Assembly (NCBI RefSeq): GCF_030131845.1
Contig: NZ_JASKYM010000002.1
Coordinates: 506,247 to 570,246 of the forward strand
Length of the DNA stretch: 64,000 bases
DNA from: Romboutsia sedimentorum
Lineage (GTDB): Bacteria; Bacillota; Clostridia; Peptostreptococcales; Peptostreptococcaceae
Direction: 5' to 3'
Below are positions 25,928 through 34,462 of the stretch, piece by piece (position 1 is the first letter of the stretch; each line of letters begins with the position of its first letter). A program made the position numbers and the translations under genes. The notes under the pieces were generated by a model. The model was not told where the DNA came from. It saw only the letters and a program-made list of their open reading frames with translations, and did no database searches.

Positions 25928-27016
25928 TTGAACACTTTTGGAACTTATAACAAAGATGACGTAGTTTTTTTATTAAAAGATATATCAAATTTAATATGCG
26001 AAGAAAATAATAATGACCGTGAAATAAAAATACAAAATGGGCAACATTATTCACAAATGTTGCCTATAGAAAAAAGTGTGAGTGCACAATACTTAAACTT
26101 ATATAAAGAACAATTAGAAAATAATAAAGAAAAATTAGCTTATGCAATAGGTGTAATGAGCGAAAAAATAATTAAAAAAAATGGAAAAGATATAGTATTA
26201 GTATCTCTTGCAAGGGCAGGAACGCCAATTGGAATTTTAGCTAAAAGATATTTAAAAGAGAGATATAATTTAAAATTACATCATTATACAATATCTATAA
26301 TAAGAGATAAAGGTATTGATGTAAATGCTATTAAATACATAATAAAAAAACATCCAAATACTAAAATTCAATTTATAGATGGGTGGACGGGTAAAGGTAC
26401 TATATGCGGGGAATTAAGTAAATCATGTGAATCTATGAAAAGTATGCTAGGAAAAGAAATTAAGCCAACATTGGCAGTTCTCGCAGATCCAGCAGGATAT
26501 GCAGAAATTTATGGCGCAAGAGAAGATTTTCTAATACCAAGTGCATGTCTAAATTCAATAGTATCTGGACTTATTAGTAGAACGGTTTTAAGAGATGACA
26601 TAATAGGAGATAATGATTTTCATGGTGCAAAATTTTATAAAGAATTAGTAAATGAAGATCAATCGATTAGATATGTAGAGACTATTGAAAACTGTTTTAA
26701 AAATCAGTATAAAAATATAGATGATGAAGTTGGAAAATATAATAAAGAAGAACTTAGTAAAATTGGAGATAGGGATATTTTAAATTTACAAAGAAAGTAC
26801 AATATAGAAGATAAAAATTTTATAAAGCCAGGGGTAGGAGAGACTACGAGGGTATTGCTTAGAAGAATACCAGATAAGATAATTATAAAAGATATAGATG
26901 ATGAGAACATAGCTCACATATTGGTGTTAGCTAAGGAAAAAAACATAGAGATAGTACAAATGGATTTGAAAGCTTATAGATGTTGTGGGATAATAAAAAA
27001 CTTAAAAGATATATAA
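25928..27016 (+). CDS. StiP-type PRTase-like protein with PELOTA RNA-binding domain (ter module)
   Basis: 362 residues, beginning at TTG 25928 with AGGAGGT 7 bases upstream. The N-terminal 270 residues match the PRTase-like/'cysteine protease StiP' family: VSLARAGTPIGILAKRYL, HHYTISIIRDKGID, IQFIDGWTGKGTICGEL and VLADPAGYAEIYGAREDFLIPSACLNS. The last 90 residues (PGVGETTRVLLRRIPDKI, AHILVLAKEKNIEIVQMD) form a PELOTA-type RNA-binding domain. This architecture is specific to Ter biosynthetic islands. The name StiP (protease) comes from one study; a phosphoribosyltransferase/nucleosidase-like role is the alternative. A 28-base gap leads to the HAD gene. Confidence 0.82.
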   Translation: MNTFGTYNKDDVVFLLKDISNLICEENNNDREIKIQNGQHYSQMLPIEKSVSAQYLNLYKEQLENNKEKLAYAIGVMSEKIIKKNGKDIVLVSLARAGTPIGILAKRYLKERYNLKLHHYTISIIRDKGIDVNAIKYIIKKHPNTKIQFIDGWTGKGTICGELSKSCESMKSMLGKEIKPTLAVLADPAGYAEIYGAREDFLIPSACLNSIVSGLISRTVLRDDIIGDNDFHGAKFYKELVNEDQSIRYVETIENCFKNQYKNIDDEVGKYNKEELSKIGDRDILNLQRKYNIEDKNFIKPGVGETTRVLLRRIPDKIIIKDIDDENIAHILVLAKEKNIEIVQMDLKAYRCCGIIKNLKDI

Positions 27017-27044
27017 AATATGAACTATAAAGGATGCAGAGAAT

Positions 27045-27830
27045 ATGTATATTTTTTCGGATTTAGATAGAACAATAATTTACTCAAATAAATTTTTAGA
27101 TACAGATGTTAAATATCAAAACATAGAAAAGCATGAAGGCAGAGATATATCTTATATATCATTAAAAACTATAAAATATATAAAAAAATTACAGGATATA
27201 GGTATGTTTATACCAACTACAACTAGAACAACAGAACAATTTAATCGTATAAATTTCAATCAATATGGAATAAATTTTTCCTGGGTAATAACAACAAATG
27301 GTGGTTGTATATTAAATAATAATCAAGTTTTAGAAAGTTGGAATGAAGAAGTAGAAAAAATTAAAAAAAATTCTTGTGACTTAGAGATTATGCTTAAAGA
27401 TTTTGAAAAATATGTTGATTTACCTGGAGTTCTGAAATTTGGAATTGCTAGTGAATTATTTTTCTATATAGTAGTTGATTATTCAATATTTGATATACAA
27501 TGTTTAAATGCATATATAAAACAATTGAAAGAACAAAAGTGGGATATGTATACTAGTGGAAGAAAGATATATTTTTTACCAAAAGGGATAAGCAAAGAAA
27601 ATGCAATAAAACATTTATGCGAAAAACTTAATATCAATGAACATATTGCAATAGGGGATTCTACTATGGATTATAATATGGTCAAAAATGCAGATTATGG
27701 ATATGTGTTAAAACATGGAGATATGTTAACTGAAAATGATGATTTATTTGTAAGTAAATCAGAAGGAATGAATGGAACTGAATTTATTTTAAAATCAATA
27801 ATTGAAAATTATCAAGCTGTAAATATTTAA
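27045..27830 (+). CDS. HAD-superfamily phosphatase (ter module)
   Basis: 261 residues with the full HAD set: motif I FSDLDRT (nucleophile Asp6, acid Asp8), motif II TTTRTTEQF, motif III Lys in LPKGISKENAI, and motif IV GDSTMDYNMVKNADYG. The large insertion between motifs II and III is a type IIB cap, as in sucrose-phosphatase and Cof-like enzymes. It is the last gene of the ter biosynthetic operon and probably dephosphorylates the pathway intermediate. A terminator follows. The gene is preceded by AAGGATG. Confidence 0.88.
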   Translation: MYIFSDLDRTIIYSNKFLDTDVKYQNIEKHEGRDISYISLKTIKYIKKLQDIGMFIPTTTRTTEQFNRINFNQYGINFSWVITTNGGCILNNNQVLESWNEEVEKIKKNSCDLEIMLKDFEKYVDLPGVLKFGIASELFFYIVVDYSIFDIQCLNAYIKQLKEQKWDMYTSGRKIYFLPKGISKENAIKHLCEKLNINEHIAIGDSTMDYNMVKNADYGYVLKHGDMLTENDDLFVSKSEGMNGTEFILKSIIENYQAVNI

Positions 27831-27865
27831 TATTATTTAAAGAAACACAAAAGAATTAATAAAAA

Positions 27866-27905
27866 ATAACCTATAAAAATAATTTTAATAGGTTATTTTT
27901 TATCT
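27866..27905. terminator. bidirectional terminator, ter island / aspartate decarboxylase
   Basis: AAAATAACCTAT / ATAGGTTATTTTTT stem with an AT loop. It lies between two convergent genes and has A- and T-runs on both sides. Confidence 0.85.
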
Positions 27906-29556
27906 ATATTAACTTTGAGTTATTTACAGCATCTTTTTTTGATGCTACATACTCAGATACATAGTTATTTAAAATAGTTTTTAAAGCACTACCTATTTTA
28001 GCATAAGCTTCATCTTGAAGATTAGCAAGTGAAACCCTTACAGACCACTCTGGAGCAGAAAATCCATTTCCACCAAGAAGAACTATAGAATAATCATTAG
28101 CTAATTTATATAATACATCTACAGGTGAGTATTTATGTTTAATGTAAGTTACAAAATCTTCTCCATAATTAACACGAGCCCATTGTTCTATATCAAATTG
28201 AGTATAATAAGCAGCATTGTCTTTGTCTTCTTTAATAGATACTCCAAGTGACTTGTACAATAAATTATAACGAGTGTTACAAATACTCATATTAAGCTTT
28301 TTATAAGCATTCTCAGTATCTATTAAAGCAAATGCAGAGAAAAATGCCATTTGAACTTGTTGAGGAGTTGAAAGCCCAGCAGTGTGATTAAGTGCTACAA
28401 GGCGGCTGTCAGCAACTATTCTATCCATAAATGATATAGAAGAAGGGTTTAAACTCATATCTCCATAACGTTGATTTAAAGAAATTTTTAATTCTTTATC
28501 TAAGTCGCTTATTCTTTTATCAAATACATTTTCTTCATGTAGAGCCATTGTACCTAATCTCCAACCTGTAACACCGAAGTATTTAGAGTAAGAGTAAACA
28601 CCTATTGTATTATATGGTAGTTTTGCCATTAAAGATGTAAAATCATTTACAAAAGTTCCATAAACATCATCTGAAACTATCATTAAATCTTCATTATAAT
28701 TTTTAACTACATCAACAAGGTTTGTTGCAGAAGTTTCATTTATAGCAATTGAAGCAGGGTTGTTAGGATTAACAACAAATAATGCTTTTATTGATTTATC
28801 TTTAAGTTTTTCAAGTTCATTCTTAGAATATTGCCACGTGTGATTTTTATGTTCATCTACTTCATCTGCATTTATATTTATAACTTCAAAATTATATCTA
28901 GGAAGATGAGGTATTTCAAGATAAGGTGTAAAAATTGGAGTCATTAAAGCTATTTTATCGCCTTTTTTCAAAAGTTCATTAGCCATTAAAGAATCAAAGA
29001 TATAACACATTGCAGCAGTTGCACCTTCAACAGCAAAAACGTCTAATTTTCCACCAAGCTTTGTATCGTATTTCATTTCTTGGATTAAATAATCATGAAC
29101 TATTTTTTCTAAATGAGGTAACATTCTATCAGGTAATGGATAGTTATCACCTATTATAGCATCGGCTAATTCATGAACAAAAGAATCTCCATTAAAATTT
29201 AATGTGTTTATGCCATAGTCTACGATGCTTTTTAAAAAAGAAGTACCAGGCATATTGCTGTTTTCGCTTATATATTTATAAAATCTATCACATATACCAT
29301 ACTTTTGAGGCATTCCAGCTAAATCACCTAAGTCCCAATCCAAACGAGTTTCATTGATTGCAAATTGGCCAAATGTGAAGAATGCTTCTCTAGGCGTTGC
29401 AGCAGTCCAGTTTGGGTTTCCACGACCAGCATCAAGTATATTAATATTTTTATTGTTTGCATTATATTTTGCTAAATCTATTAATCTATCCTTAAATTCA
29501 AAAGGACTTATTTTTCCATATATCATTTGTATTTCTTTATAACTATGCTTTTTCAT
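27904..29556 (-). CDS. aspD: bifunctional aspartate aminotransferase / aspartate 4-decarboxylase
   Basis: 550 residues, much longer than ordinary aspartate aminotransferases and equal to the AspD/AsdA family. The fold-type I PLP core is clear: FAVEGATAAMCYIFDSL, VVNPNNPAS, IVSDDVYGTFV, Schiff-base Lys in SYSKYFGVTGWRLG, and C-terminal Arg in WSVRVSLANL. The extended N-terminus (ILDAGRGNPNW) is the family hallmark. It converts L-aspartate to L-alanine and CO2. In some bacteria this pairs with an aspartate/alanine antiporter to generate proton-motive force, but no such antiporter is adjacent. AAGGAG precedes ATG 29556. Monocistronic. Confidence 0.9.
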   Translation of the reverse strand: MKKHSYKEIQMIYGKISPFEFKDRLIDLAKYNANNKNINILDAGRGNPNWTAATPREAFFTFGQFAINETRLDWDLGDLAGMPQKYGICDRFYKYISENSNMPGTSFLKSIVDYGINTLNFNGDSFVHELADAIIGDNYPLPDRMLPHLEKIVHDYLIQEMKYDTKLGGKLDVFAVEGATAAMCYIFDSLMANELLKKGDKIALMTPIFTPYLEIPHLPRYNFEVININADEVDEHKNHTWQYSKNELEKLKDKSIKALFVVNPNNPASIAINETSATNLVDVVKNYNEDLMIVSDDVYGTFVNDFTSLMAKLPYNTIGVYSYSKYFGVTGWRLGTMALHEENVFDKRISDLDKELKISLNQRYGDMSLNPSSISFMDRIVADSRLVALNHTAGLSTPQQVQMAFFSAFALIDTENAYKKLNMSICNTRYNLLYKSLGVSIKEDKDNAAYYTQFDIEQWARVNYGEDFVTYIKHKYSPVDVLYKLANDYSIVLLGGNGFSAPEWSVRVSLANLQDEAYAKIGSALKTILNNYVSEYVASKKDAVNNSKLI

Positions 29557-29879
29557 AAAATAATCTCCTTAAATATAACTTTATAATTACAACCAGTTGT
29601 TATATATGATTATATAAAACTTTAGAAAAAAAGTAAATAATTAAAAAAGGTATATTTGTACAATTACTTTATAAAAATATTGTTTAAAACAAAATGAAGC
29701 TTTTTATATAAAATAAATATGAATTATTAGATTAATTAATTAAGTTCAAAGATTAAAAAATAGGATAAAAATTTAAAAAATAAAATTTAAAAAAATATAA
29801 AAATATTAAAATAATAGTTTATAAAAAATAAGTAGTACTATATACTCAATATTAATAAAATAAAAGTGAATAAAATATA
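29557..29879. other. 323-bp intergenic stretch
   Basis: Very AT-rich, divergent spacer between the aspartate decarboxylase gene and the lysine riboswitch. It presumably contains both promoters. No clear gene, repeat or structured element was recognised. Confidence 0.5.
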
Positions 29880-30046
29880 GGGTAGAGGCTGCGATATTTA
29901 TCAGTACTAGTAACGAGTTAAGCACGATGACTTATTAGGAAAGGAACTATCGCCGAAGTTTATAACTGATGCTTTAAGGTTATATATCTGGGGATACATA
30001 TAATATATGTATAACTGTCACAAACTTGTTTTGTGGGGAGCTACAT
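29880..30046 (+). ncRNA. lysine riboswitch (L-box)
   Basis: All conserved blocks of the L-box aptamer occur in order: GTAGAGGCTGC at the 5' side of P1/P2, AGTA at 29903, AAGGAAC then CGCCGAAG at 29941-29958, TCTGGGGA around 29988, ACTGTCA around 30013-30020, and GGGGAGCTAC closing P1 (30035-30044). The GTAG/CTAC ends pair. A strong intrinsic terminator follows about 95 bases later, so control is by lysine-induced termination. Downstream is the broken NhaC-family transporter gene. In many Firmicutes the lysine riboswitch governs a NhaC-family (lysine-uptake) transporter, which fits. Confidence 0.95.
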
Positions 30047-30140
30047 TTAAGGAATTATAGTACATAGTGGTATAGTAAAATTGTAATATGCAATTTTAAA
30101 TTTGAGTTAATTAAATACTAAATTTATGTAAATAATATTA

Positions 30141-30175
30141 GAGCCTTGAGTGTAAACTCAAGGCTCTTTTTAATA
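30141..30175 (+). terminator. riboswitch-controlled terminator
   Basis: AGAGCCTTGAG / CTCAAGGCTCT perfect stem with a 6-base loop and TTTTT. It lies 47 bases before the transporter reading frame, so it is the expression platform of the lysine riboswitch. Confidence 0.92.
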
Positions 30176-30219
30176 CCCTCCCTATTCACCTAAATAATAT
30201 AAAATCAAGGGGGACGAGA

Positions 30220-31437
30220 ACAAATGTAAAAGTTATATTGATTGCGATGGTATTGATCGTACTCTCAGCACCACTAGCATTTGCAGCAGAGGTTGATACA
30301 GCAGCACCGATAGCAGGCCTTGCAATAATATCTACATGCATAGGGTTGGAAGTTGGACTTATAAATGATGCTTTTAACACAATTGGAGTTGAAGTTGATG
30401 CATTTGGAATATTTTTAAATACTATACCATTTAGATTTTATAATATATTAATATTAGCGTTTATAGTAATAACTGCATTACTAGCTAAAGATTTTGGTCC
30501 AATGAGAACTGCTGAGTTAAGGGCTAGAGGGTCTAAAGATGAAAATATTGATAATAATACAAACACATTTAAAGAAGAATCTGATTTAGAGCCAAAAGAA
30601 GGGGTTAAATTAAGTATCTACAATGCAATAATACCAATAGGAACATTAATATTAGCAGCTTTAGTATCTTTTTATTACAGTGGATATTCTCAGATAATGG
30701 TTGGAGAAGACAAAACTTTAATACAATTATTTACAAGCCATCCATATTCATTTGAAGCAATAAAGCAAGCCTTTAGCGCATCAGATGCATCAGTAGCATT
30801 GTTCCAATCAGCATTATTTGCAAGTATGATAGCAAATTTAATGGCAGTAGGAAAGAAAATATTTACTTTGTCAGAGGCTATAGAAGTTTGGATAGATGGA
30901 ATGAAAGGCTTATTCATGACAGGTGTCATACTAATTCTTGCTTGGTCATTAAGTTAAGTAATAAAAGAATTAGGAACAGCTAAATATTTAGTAACACTAT
31001 TATCTGGATCATTACCACATTTTTTATTACCAAGTATAATATTTATATTTGGATCTATTATATCATTTGCAACAGGAACAGCTTATGGAACTATGGGAAT
31101 ATTAATGCCACTAGCAGTTCCACTAGCACACTCAATGAATCCAGAAATGTCATTTATAATAGTGACTACAAGTGCAGTACTTACAGGGGCAATATTTGGA
31201 GACCATTGCTCGCCTATATCAGACACAACAATATTATCATCTATGGGAGCTGGGTGCAGTCATATAGATCATGTTAAGACACAAATGCCTTATGCATTGT
31301 TTGTAGCTATTATGACAGTACTATTTGGATATATACCAGCAGGGCTTGGGTTACCAATTTACTTAGTATTACCGATTGCACTAATTGCTATATTTGTAGG
31401 AGTTCAAATTCTTGGAAAAAAAGTTGATTGTGAATAA
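30220..31437 (+). pseudogene. broken NhaC-family (lysine-riboswitch-controlled) transporter
   Basis: Three lesions are visible. (1) At the correct distance from the AAGGGGG ribosome site the codon is ACA (30220) instead of a start; the first usable in-frame start is TTG 30238. (2) The N-terminal leader (ILIAMVLIVLSAPLAFAAE) runs directly into VDTAAPIAGLAIISTCIG, which in intact NhaC proteins lies in the middle of the chain, so roughly 150 or more codons appear deleted. (3) A TAA at 30955-30957 interrupts the frame in WSLS*VIKELGTA. Beyond it the same frame continues to 31437 with normal family sequence (FGDHCSPISDTTILSSM, HVKTQMPYA). The remaining coding sequence is otherwise well preserved, so decay is recent. 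Family identity is firm; lysine as substrate is inferred from the riboswitch. Confidence 0.88.
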
Positions 31438-31535
31438 GAAATTTATAATACTGTAAATTACTTATTAGAGCCTATTTAAATAGTTTTATATATAAATAGA
31501 ATAATTATAATTAAAAAAGAAAATAATAAATAAAA

Positions 31536-31569
31536 AATGACGTAACTATATGTGTTGCGTTATTTTTTA
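31536..31569 (+). terminator. terminator-like hairpin before the pentapeptide gene
   Basis: AATGACGTAAC / GTTGCGTTATT with two G-U pairs, followed by TTTTTT. It probably ends any transcript of the broken transporter. Confidence 0.75.
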
Positions 31570-31600
31570 TTTATTATTTTTAGGCAGGTGGAATGTATTT

Positions 31601-32791
31601 ATGGCATATGTAAATTTTAAAGAAGAAAAGTCTGTATTAAAAAAGCAATTAGATAAGAGAAAAAACAATAATGAAAAATTATATATAGATATAATAAAAC
31701 ATAAAGAAAATTTAAGTCAGTATGTACCCAATTTAGAATTTAGTTATAAGAAAGTGATTAATAAATTAATAGGTAAAAAAGGAATATTTGAATCAGAGAA
31801 TTTTCAAGAAATAATTAATCAAGATATCATTTGTACTAGGTTTATAGGTTGTAATTTTAGAAATGTAACATTTAAAGAGTGTAGATTTGTTGGCTGTATT
31901 TTTGAAGAGTGCAATCTTAATGGCGGAGGAGTGATATTTGAAAACTGTACTTTTCTAAAAGAAGATAGTGAAAAAATACCGTCTTTAAATATAAAAGATA
32001 ATTTAGGATGTAGTTTTTATAATTGTGAAATATATGCTAAATTTTTAAGTTGTGACATATCATTTACTATTTTTGAAAAAAGTAAAATTAAAACAACGAT
32101 ATTTGAAATGAGTTATATGAATAATACAATAATTATATACAGTGAATTGAATATGGTCGAAATTATTGACTGTGATTTGTCAGGATTTAAAACACTTGAA
32201 ACATATATAGTTGATATATCATTTAATGATAAGTACAAAACTAAATTTGATGAAAAAACATTTTTTGATAAAATTATACCTAGAGTAAAGGATAAACAAG
32301 AGTATGAAGGTATATATATGACATATGAGACGTTAGCTGATAAATTTAAAGAAAATACACTGAACAATAATTTTGGTGAATACTATTATTTAGCAAAGTG
32401 TACAGAAAGAGAATGTGTAGAACCTGTATCTAAAATAGGTTCTTATATATACTGGTTATTATGTGGTTATGGAGAAAGACCTTGGTTTTGTATATTATCT
32501 TCTCTAGCAATAGTGATTATATTTGCATTTATATACTTAATTATAGGTGTGGAAATAGATGGGAATATTATTAGTTATTCATTAAATAATATTAGTACAT
32601 GGAAATTAAATTTATTTATAAGAGATTTTAATGAAGCTATTAATTTGAGTATAGGTATGTTTGCAGGTGTAGGAGTAAATAATGCAAAACCAACAGAAAT
32701 AAGTTATATAATTTCTAATATAGAGATGCTTGGAGGTATTGTAATGATGGGGCTAGGTATAGGAACATTAACCAGAAAGGTAATTAGATAA
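31601..32791 (+). CDS. pentapeptide-repeat protein with C-terminal channel-like membrane domain
   Basis: 396 residues. Residues 1-60 are Lys-rich and helical. About 75-210 contain degenerate pentapeptide repeats of the [C/N]xFxx kind (FIGCNFRNVTFKECRFVGCIFEECNL and further CDISFTIFEKSK, IIDCDLSGF). About 235-285 is a soluble linker (MTYETLADKFKEN, EYYYLAKCTERE). At the C-terminus are two hydrophobic helices (ILSSLAIVIIFAFIYLIIG and IEMLGGIVMMGLGIGTL). Between them INLSIGMFAGVG sits where a pore helix and filter would lie in a two-TM K+-channel domain, but the canonical TVGYG is absent. Start ATG 31601 lies 9 bases after GGTGG; the longer in-frame start at 31550 is inside the terminator hairpin. 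Function is unknown. Confidence 0.8.
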   Translation: MAYVNFKEEKSVLKKQLDKRKNNNEKLYIDIIKHKENLSQYVPNLEFSYKKVINKLIGKKGIFESENFQEIINQDIICTRFIGCNFRNVTFKECRFVGCIFEECNLNGGGVIFENCTFLKEDSEKIPSLNIKDNLGCSFYNCEIYAKFLSCDISFTIFEKSKIKTTIFEMSYMNNTIIIYSELNMVEIIDCDLSGFKTLETYIVDISFNDKYKTKFDEKTFFDKIIPRVKDKQEYEGIYMTYETLADKFKENTLNNNFGEYYYLAKCTERECVEPVSKIGSYIYWLLCGYGERPWFCILSSLAIVIIFAFIYLIIGVEIDGNIISYSLNNISTWKLNLFIRDFNEAINLSIGMFAGVGVNNAKPTEISYIISNIEMLGGIVMMGLGIGTLTRKVIR

Positions 32792-32826
32792 AAAAAGAAC
32801 GTAGATATTTCTACGTTCTTTTTTTT
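32792..32826. terminator. bidirectional terminator
   Basis: AAAAAAGAACGTAGA / TCTACGTTCTTTTTTTT around a short loop, between the convergent pentapeptide and PTS IIC genes. Confidence 0.92.
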
Positions 32827-32829
32827 ATA

Positions 32830-33885
32830 TTAAGCTACTTGACTATCTTCTGATTTAGTACCACGAATTTCATCAGCAGTTTTTATTTTGTGATTTTTAA
32901 ATAAAGTATATCCTATGAATCCAGAAAGTATACTTACAACTATACATCCACCAGCTGCTAATAAAGCAGGAGTACCGTTTTGACCAACTGCTACAGCGAA
33001 ACCAGCTATTGGAGTAGCCATACCAGGAGTACTTATAGCTAGTGGTGCTACATAAGAACTTATTAAAGCAACTACAACACCAGATAATGCTCCACCTATA
33101 AAGTTAGTAGTGAATACTGGGATTGGGTTAGCAGATATTATATCTGATTGAGTTAAAGGCTCTATAGCAACAGCTATTGTGTCTTTCTTTGAACCGAATT
33201 TCATCTTTGAGAAGAATATAAAGTTCATGAAAGATGAACCAAATACTGCTAATGCACCTATTGCCATTGGAAGACCAGTTAATCCTATTATAGATGTTAA
33301 TGCCATTGAAGATAATGGAGCAGTAGCAACAACAGTTATTAAACCACCTAATATTATACCCATTAGTATTGGAGATACATCAGAAGCAGCTATTAAAGCT
33401 TGTCCTATTTGCATTAAAGTTCCATTTACTATTGGATCCATAAACATAGCTATTCCTCTTGCTAAAGGAGCAGCAACTAATATTATAACTATTAAATCAA
33501 GTCCAGCAGGAGTTTTCTTTTCTAAGAATTTAACAACGAAAGATATTAAGTATCCTGCAACGAATCCTGGTAATATTCCGAAACCAGAAACAGTTAAACC
33601 AACTAATACAGCATATACAGGAGATACACCTAAAGCTAAAGGTACTAATATACCAGCAGCTACACCACCTAAACCACCGTTAGCAGATCCAACTCCTTCT
33701 AAAAACTTTATACCCATTTGTTGACCTAATAATGAGAAATGGAAAGCTTCAACTAAGAAACTTGCGCAAGCTGCACTTGCTAATGCACCCATAGCTTTCA
33801 TTCCGTGAGGTGCTTTGTAACTAAATAATGTAAATAATGCCAGTACTACTAATAATAAAGCTGTACTTGTTAAAATTTGTGTCAT
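32830..33885 (-). CDS. PTS sugar transporter IIC (PTS_EIIC_2 type), stand-alone
   Basis: 351 residues, nine or ten hydrophobic segments, no IIA or IIB domain. Glycine-rich phrases such as GSANGGLGGVAAGILVPLALGVSP, IIGLTGLPMAIGALAVFGSSFMNF and PIAGFAVAVGQNGTPALLAAGG are those of the PF13303-type EIIC permeases found alone in clostridia and bacilli. Partner EIIA/EIIB proteins are not encoded nearby, so sugar phosphorylation by this protein is unproven; it may act as a facilitator or use components elsewhere. AAGGAG precedes ATG 33885. Its 5' leader contains two short hairpins. Confidence 0.85.
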   Translation of the reverse strand: MTQILTSTALLLVVLALFTLFSYKAPHGMKAMGALASAACASFLVEAFHFSLLGQQMGIKFLEGVGSANGGLGGVAAGILVPLALGVSPVYAVLVGLTVSGFGILPGFVAGYLISFVVKFLEKKTPAGLDLIVIILVAAPLARGIAMFMDPIVNGTLMQIGQALIAASDVSPILMGIILGGLITVVATAPLSSMALTSIIGLTGLPMAIGALAVFGSSFMNFIFFSKMKFGSKKDTIAVAIEPLTQSDIISANPIPVFTTNFIGGALSGVVVALISSYVAPLAISTPGMATPIAGFAVAVGQNGTPALLAAGGCIVVSILSGFIGYTLFKNHKIKTADEIRGTKSEDSQVA

Positions 33886-33918
33886 TTTAATTTTCTCCTT
33901 AATTTATAAAAATTTAAA

Positions 33919-33973
33919 TACCATTTTCATGGTACTGTTTTCCTTGTGGCCCCTATCGTTAAATTTGGGCTGG
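33919..33973 (-). promoter_or_regulatory. structured 5' leader of the PTS IIC gene
   Basis: On the minus strand the leader contains CCAGCCC...GGGGCC (33973-33948), a short GC-rich hairpin unusual in this AT-rich context. TACCAT-GAAA-ATGGTA (33934-33919) follows, a perfect six-base stem with a GNRA tetraloop. The start codon is 34 bases further on. I could not match it to a named riboswitch. It may be a small regulatory RNA element. Confidence 0.4.
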
Positions 33974-34462
33974 AACAATTTTTATTATAAAACAAACTTC
34001 GACAAAAGTAAACAATTTTACAAAAATAAAATTTCTTTTTTAAATAAAAACGCAATAAAATCTTTAAAAAATATGGCTAATTTACATTTTTTTCAAATAA
34101 AATTTACTTTATAAAGCATTGAGTTAGAGTGGTGTTATATTGAGGATTGCCAACAAAGAGCGCAAAAACTAATTAATTGAAGGTAAAAATAATATATGAT
34201 AAGATTATTACATGGAATAATAAACAATAAAGGAGACAAATATGAGCTTTATAAAAAAAGGTTAGCTTCTATTGGTATAGTAGGAGTAAAGATACACACA
34301 TAATTTTATAATGCCAGAGTTAAAGATAGGTGAATAATGCGATAAGTAAAGATTTTAGCTAATAAATATAAAAAATCAGCTTTATAAGTGAAGTGAATTT
34401 TGTGAAAAATTACATATTATGATACAATAAATATAAGTTAATTTAGATTATGGAGGAGAAGC
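33974..34462. other. intergenic region with possible gene relic
   Basis: About 490 bases with no intact gene. AAAGGAG (34229-34235) precedes ATG 34242, which reads MSFIKKG and stops. In a neighbouring frame the sequence continues as LASIGIVGVKIHT before another stop. This looks like the start of a decayed gene of unknown identity. The remainder is AT-rich promoter DNA for the next gene. Confidence 0.3.

Noticed and set aside
33179-33724. 181-codon plus-strand frame, Pro/Ala/Thr-rich
   Set aside because: It lies antisense to the PTS IIC gene and mirrors its codon pattern. No ribosome site, low-complexity product, no known domain.
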